From: Strobilurus pachycystidiatus
Taxonomy: Eukaryota > Basidiomycota > Agaricomycetes > Agaricales > Physalacriaceae
Direction of reading: 5' to 3'
Assembly: GCA_019915135.1 (NCBI GenBank)
Contig: JAHLMK010000034.1
Coordinates: forward strand, 1-64,000
Length of the DNA stretch: 64,000 nucleotides
The notes under the pieces: generated by a model
Databases searched by the model: none
What the model was told of the DNA's origin: nothing
The model's input: the letters and a program-made list of their open reading frames with translations, nothing else
Shown: positions 60,039 to 64,000 of the stretch, piece by piece
Layout: every line of letters begins with the position of its first letter
Position numbering within the stretch: the stretch's first letter is position 1
Position numbers and translations under genes: made by a program

Positions 60039-60445
60039 GCGGTGGCTCTCGACGGTGGATACTTTCAACTTCCTTCCTTGGAACCAGCTCTCACATCTTA
60101 CAATTGCGACGGCGTCTATCTCGTTCTTCTTACCTGCCGAGTCTGATTTCATTCGTACCTAGCCATGCGCAACTTGCAGCTGACAAAATCCGAGCAAGGC
60201 TCACTTGGACACGTCCTACTGCGTATGTGCGGTTGCTTTTGTCGTCGGCTTCACGAATTACACGTCGCACGACCAGTTATTAGTATTCATCTGCGCACTT
60301 CCTACCGAAGCTGAGATTGGAGACGCGGCTTGAACAATTAGCTAGCTCTCCCTGGTTGTACCTCGCGAATGTGGCTTAGAAAGATAGAAGCGCTGTTGAG
60401 TCTCATTGGGAGGGACTAGTGGACAGGGTCGGCCTTTTATTTTCA
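60039..60445. other. Spacer between LTR element and tRNA-Glu
   Basis: No gene seen. The sequence right of the insertion may have been continuous with the Ser/Thr-rich frame left of it before the element inserted. Confidence 0.4.
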
Positions 60446-60517
60446 TCCGATATGGTGTAACGGCTAACATTGCCGCCTTTCACGCGGCAGCTCGGGGTTC
60501 GATTCCCCGTATCGGAA
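60446..60517 (+). tRNA. tRNA-Glu (anticodon TTC)
   Basis: A 72-nt cloverleaf: acceptor TCCGATA pairs with TATCGGA... read as TCCGATA/TATCGGA, anticodon stem GCCGC/GCGGC with loop CTTTCAC (anticodon TTC), T arm CGGGG-TTCGATT-CCCCG, discriminator A. There is no intron. A T5 run at 60518-60522 is the Pol III stop. Confidence 0.97.
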
Positions 60518-60522
60518 TTTTT
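60518..60522 (+). terminator. Pol III terminator of tRNA-Glu
   Basis: Five T directly follow the discriminator base. Confidence 0.8.
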
Positions 60523-60573
60523 GTCTCGGCTGACTTCTCAAGGTCTGACTCAGAGTCTCAGACTAAGTCAATG

Positions 60574-60904
60574 TAGGGTGGCGCAGTAAACCTCGGCCGT
60601 CGGTTTGAAACCGTTACTTACCGACCTCCATTTTGGCTTAGGTTTCGATACCGTTACTAACGGTTTCGGTACCGACACGTGATGTGCACACGTGATGGGC
60701 GCGCCGCCCTCCCGCCCCATCCCCGGTGTCTTGTTGTTGGCCTCAGCCTTGCCCAGCAGCGCCGCGGCCGTCACGTGAAGCCATCACGTGCCGGTATCGA
60801 AACCTCTAAACCTACTCCTCGACCTTTCGATACTGTATCAATACCGTTAATAACCGCAGTAAACCCGAGGTGTATCAAAACCTAGGGTTTACTGCGCCAC
60901 CCTA
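60574..60904. mobile_element. hAT-type MITE (331 bp)
   Basis: Perfect 19-bp terminal inverted repeats (TAGGGTGGCGCAGTAAACC at 60574-60592 and its complement at 60886-60904) are flanked by an exact 8-bp direct repeat AGTCAATG (60566-60573 and 60905-60912). An 8-bp duplication and TAGGG ends are typical of hAT transposons. The inside is non-coding and full of inverted GGTTTCGATACCG, ACCGTTA and CACGTGATG motifs, so the whole element can fold back. With no transposase it must rely on an autonomous hAT source. The intact ends and duplication suggest a fairly young insertion. Confidence 0.92.
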
Positions 60905-61141
60905 AGTCAATGAGACGAGTGACGATTCACAACTCGGAGTCCGTCACCGTTCCAGGAAAAAAGGCGACGTTTTGCAGCCACACTTGGTACACGACAAAGG
61001 CGGAGAAAGTATGTCGATTGTGGAACTGGTATATAAGTAATCAACGTTACATTCTACATCTCATCAGTAGCATAGGAGAACCTATGCTGGCTCAAAGACC
61101 ACCTCAAGTCAACGCGAGCAAAACCGTGTGGGGTGTGCGCC

Positions 61142-62467
61142 TCACAAGCACGCTTTCAGCTCTAGGGGAAGCTCATCCGAGTCATGTGTCGCCCAAGGCG
61201 AGTCCAAAAAGTCCCTCAGCGTCCCAATCTTGGCCTTGATCTGCATCACATCGACCTCATCATTCACATCGTCTACCGCATCTCCACTCGACACGCCCCC
61301 ACGCCGCTCCAGGGCCAACATTTGCTGCTGCAACTCAAATAGCCGCTGGTGGATCTGCATCTGGCGCTCCGTGAAAGGTGCGGCGTTCAGACTCGTCATG
61401 GTGGATCGAACGATGGACCTGCTGCTGCCGACGGGGCGGCCAAGGTAGGTCGAAGGAGGGCGGCTGACTATGAGCGTGTCGTAGAGCGATGGATAGCCTG
61501 GTGGCGGAGGGTTGGGCCTTTGGAGGTAGCCATAAGGATCGGCAGATATAATTGAGGGTGTCATGGGCGAAGAGATGTATTTCTCGGCCATGTATCCTCT
61601 GAAGGAGTCAAGGGAGGTGGAGTTGCGGACCATGCGCTTGGGATGGAAGGCGCGGCGGCGGCGCCGGATATACCAAAATCCTGCTCCAGCGAAGACGATG
61701 AGGAAGAGCAAGATGCCTAAGACAACGCCCACAATGAGTGCTGTATGTTTGCTACTGTGAAAGTATGAGAGTGAATTGCCTGATAAATCTGAAAGCTTAC
61801 GAGCCGGTAGAAGTATCGCCGTTATTAGTCATCGCATTTGAATTACTAGAGCAACATTTAAAAGAGGGTAGAATAGGAATGGGCTTGTCACTCACTGATT
61901 GCCTTTGCCCTGATTTTGGCCGTGTCCATGAGAGTTACCGCCCCCGCCGCCGGGACCACAACCTTGTGGATTGAGCGTCACCGCAATTTCATCACTTCGG
62001 GGGTCCTGGGGGTTCAAAGTATCGTTCCTAAACACTGTCAACGAGCATTCAGACCTGAACGGTGGACGTACTGCGGCTCGGTGACCGCGACGACAAAATA
62101 GCGTCTGCAGGCATGAAGTGATCAACTTGATTACACCCAAGAAAAGGCAAACTTACTGAGGAGTACTGAACTGAATATTGGTGGTCGCCGTTTCGTTGTT
62201 CGTCGGTTTCTTGACAGAGAAAATGGGGTCCGCGAACATATTCTGGTCAAGCCTAAACTTTCTGAGAATAACCATTGTCGGAACGGCATCCTCAATCTCC
62301 CAAGTGACCGTAACGGGTGTGTTGATGCATTGCGTCGTCGTTGCTGGTACTGTGATTTGCAAAGAGAAAGACAGCGGTAGCCAGACCCTAGCAGTCGTCA
62401 ACAAGCGGAATACGACGGTCAACGAGGATGCACACAGGTAATATAAGAAGCAGCGAATGAAATGCAT
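61142..62467 (-). CDS. Single-pass membrane protein with secreted Ser/Gly-rich ectodomain
   Basis: Five exons (62467-62157, 62104-62072, 62027-61896, 61845-61801, 61754-61142) give 377 residues. The N terminus is hydrophobic (signal peptide or anchor). The ectodomain starts 'ITVPATTTQCINTPVTVTWE' and includes 'RYFVVAVTEPQ', a beta-sandwich pattern common in basidiomycete secreted and surface proteins, then a Gly/His/Asn/Ser-rich stalk ('GPGGGGGNSHGHGQ'). A membrane helix ('ALIVGVVLGILLFLIVFAGAGFWYI', about 175-200) is followed by a basic stop-transfer 'RRRRR' and a ~170-residue cytosolic region ending in a coiled coil ('RQMQIHQRLFELQQQMLALERR'). The layout suggests a cell-wall sensor-like or adhesion protein, by analogy with fungal mucin-type sensors; this is inference. 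A (CT)n tract lies about 40 bases upstream of the ATG. The second exon is only 33 nt. Confidence 0.85.
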
Positions 62468-64000
62468 GGCCAGCCAAGGAATGAACGGAAACTGAGCGGG
62501 TGAAGAGAGAGAGAGAGAGAGAGTGGGAAGATATCTCTGAGTCTCTGTGGACGAAGAGTGTGTTCCCCCTCGTTATTCATTTCGATCTGGTGAGAAACCA
62601 TCACGGTATCAGTGAGACGTCAAGCAGCAGACAGACAGTTCACATCATACGACGGCCAGGTTGAAATCTGATCCCGCCGATGAAGGAAGTGATATGGCCC
62701 GGGTCGTGAGCGTGTCTCGGTTTTTACCTGGCCAAAGCAGCATATGCGGTAGCGCAGAAGAATGTTCAAGGTGATAAGCGCTACATGTCATTCATGTGGT
62801 ATCGTGCCGAGGAGCGTACTGTATTCGTGGATTGGGGAATGGCGTACAACGCGGTGATTGCGGGAAACTACAGGACAGCCTCGATGATGGCCTGGCTGAT
62901 TGCAGCCACGGAAAAGGAGCCGGGAGCAATGTGCGACGAGGTAACAGCATTGTCGGTATCTGAAGTGTCAGATTAGATTTTGGACACGCTAGCGTAGCCG
63001 CTGCAAGTCGTTACGGATTTTGGCAGGGTCAGAAGCGAAACACATAGGACAAAACCGACGGCGCCCAGGCGTCTGGTAAGCAGGCGGATGTTGCCCCCAG
63101 GGCACCTCATCGAGTGTTATGGTCTGATGTCATATGTCATGAGCCAGATCCCGTCGAGTGAAGCTTTACACACATTACGACCAGAGGTGAGATGGTGGAA
63201 GCCGAGAGAGATGCCGCGAGCTGACTAATCTACCAGCGCATATGGCCTCAGCGCGACCATGGGTGTGCCGCCATTCACTAAGCATGTATGAGGACCAGAT
63301 AAATGACGGGAGGATGCGATACAGAGGCTTCACCCTTTCGTATACACGAAAACTGACAGCTGTCCAACACATCTCACTTGATCGGCAGTTTGGTGAGAAT
63401 TACGATGGAAGTCAAAATGAGTTGCCTCAGGACAGGGAGGTGTATGTGATGGATCCCGACCCCCGGGCATGATCTAAGCCGTATCATTCCAGCTCCAAGT
63501 GATACTTAGCATATGATTGCTATCACGGTCAATGGTCAATGGGAAAATCATAACGGTTAACCTGAATGCATATCTGTTAGTCAAAGTGCAATTCCATTTT
63601 CTTCAAGCAGTGGCCGAAGCAATATCCCACACATCACTTCTGAGGAGACTAGCAACGAAAAAATACAACAAGGGTACGCCAATGAGAGAGCAAAACGTCG
63701 AGTCGACGTCGACTTCCTATTCCGTTCAACTTCACCGATGACCGTCGACTGCTTGTGGGACATGTACATATTTCTCCTCGAGATAGTGAATCACATCTTC
63801 CGAAAGCCTCACTGGAAGCGCATCTATTGTATTGACAGAAGTTTCTGATGATATCACCACAATCCTTTCCCGTGTAAAGGATTATGTACTTCTGATTGGC
63901 CATGGGAGTACGCCTGCACGAGCCGCTATCAGATATATTATTGAGTCACTATACGATGGACTCACTTTCGCTGCGTCGAGGGTGTTGATTCCAGAGTCGC
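62468..64000. other. Right edge, nothing firm
   Basis: The first 60 bases hold a (GA)n run (about 62503-62521), in the upstream region of the membrane-protein gene. Open frames at 62785-62976 (+) and 63649-63903 (-) show no domain and no exon partners. A gene cut by the window edge cannot be excluded. Confidence 0.35.

Noticed and set aside
62042..62061. A 20-nt intron in the membrane-protein gene
   Set aside because: A 44-nt intron (62028-62071) with a GTACGT donor and TTTAG acceptor gives a clean frame, so no ultra-short intron is needed.

Overview
The window is nuclear DNA from a basidiomycete fungus, most probably an Agaricomycete. Coding regions are cut by many short introns of about 41-60 nt. 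Several products belong to families typical of mushroom-forming fungi: a DUF7330-type membrane protein, a compact kinase with a degenerate catalytic loop, a histidine acid phosphatase, wax-synthase-like acyltransferases and a GATA-like zinc-finger protein. All gene models were assembled by hand from reading frames, splice signals and codon phase. No transcript or database support was available.

Layout. 0-8 kb: a DUF7330-type protein and transportin (karyopherin beta-2), both on +. 8-24 kb: a wax-synthase-like gene (-), a divergent pair (kinase -, disordered Q/Y-rich protein +), an intronless hypothetical gene (+) and a secreted histidine acid phosphatase (-). Two identical tRNA-Arg(ACG) genes lie in opposite orientation at 11.1 and 21.7 kb. 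24-43 kb is the gene-rich core: a Cys-rich protein, an L-type lectin cargo receptor, a conserved hypothetical, a coiled-coil protein (possibly augmin-like), a second wax-synthase-like gene, a mitochondrial succinate/fumarate-type carrier and a GH17 glucanase. 43-48 kb: a GATA-like zinc-finger gene and a short secreted repeat precursor. 48-58 kb is gene-poor, with one GNAT acetyltransferase. 58-64 kb: a very young gag-only Copia-like element with identical LTRs, tRNA-Glu, a hAT-type MITE and a single-pass membrane protein.

The most unusual item is the precursor at 47465-48152. It has a signal peptide followed by exons that each encode one copy of a Tyr-containing unit (PGRGGYNS), joined by KR or RR. 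This is the layout of Kex2-processed repeat peptides, some of which are RiPP precursors. One repeat exon carries a 2-nt deletion that breaks the frame. The second notable item is the 1.5-kb gag-only LTR element. It has a 5-bp target duplication and a primer-binding site matching the anticodon arm of initiator tRNA-Met, and it sits about 0.4 kb upstream of a tRNA gene.

Most genes look like independent housekeeping or lineage-specific genes rather than one pathway. The only visible functional groupings are the two wax-synthase paralogues 24 kb apart and the secretory or cell-wall set (lectin receptor, GH17, acid phosphatase, repeat precursor).
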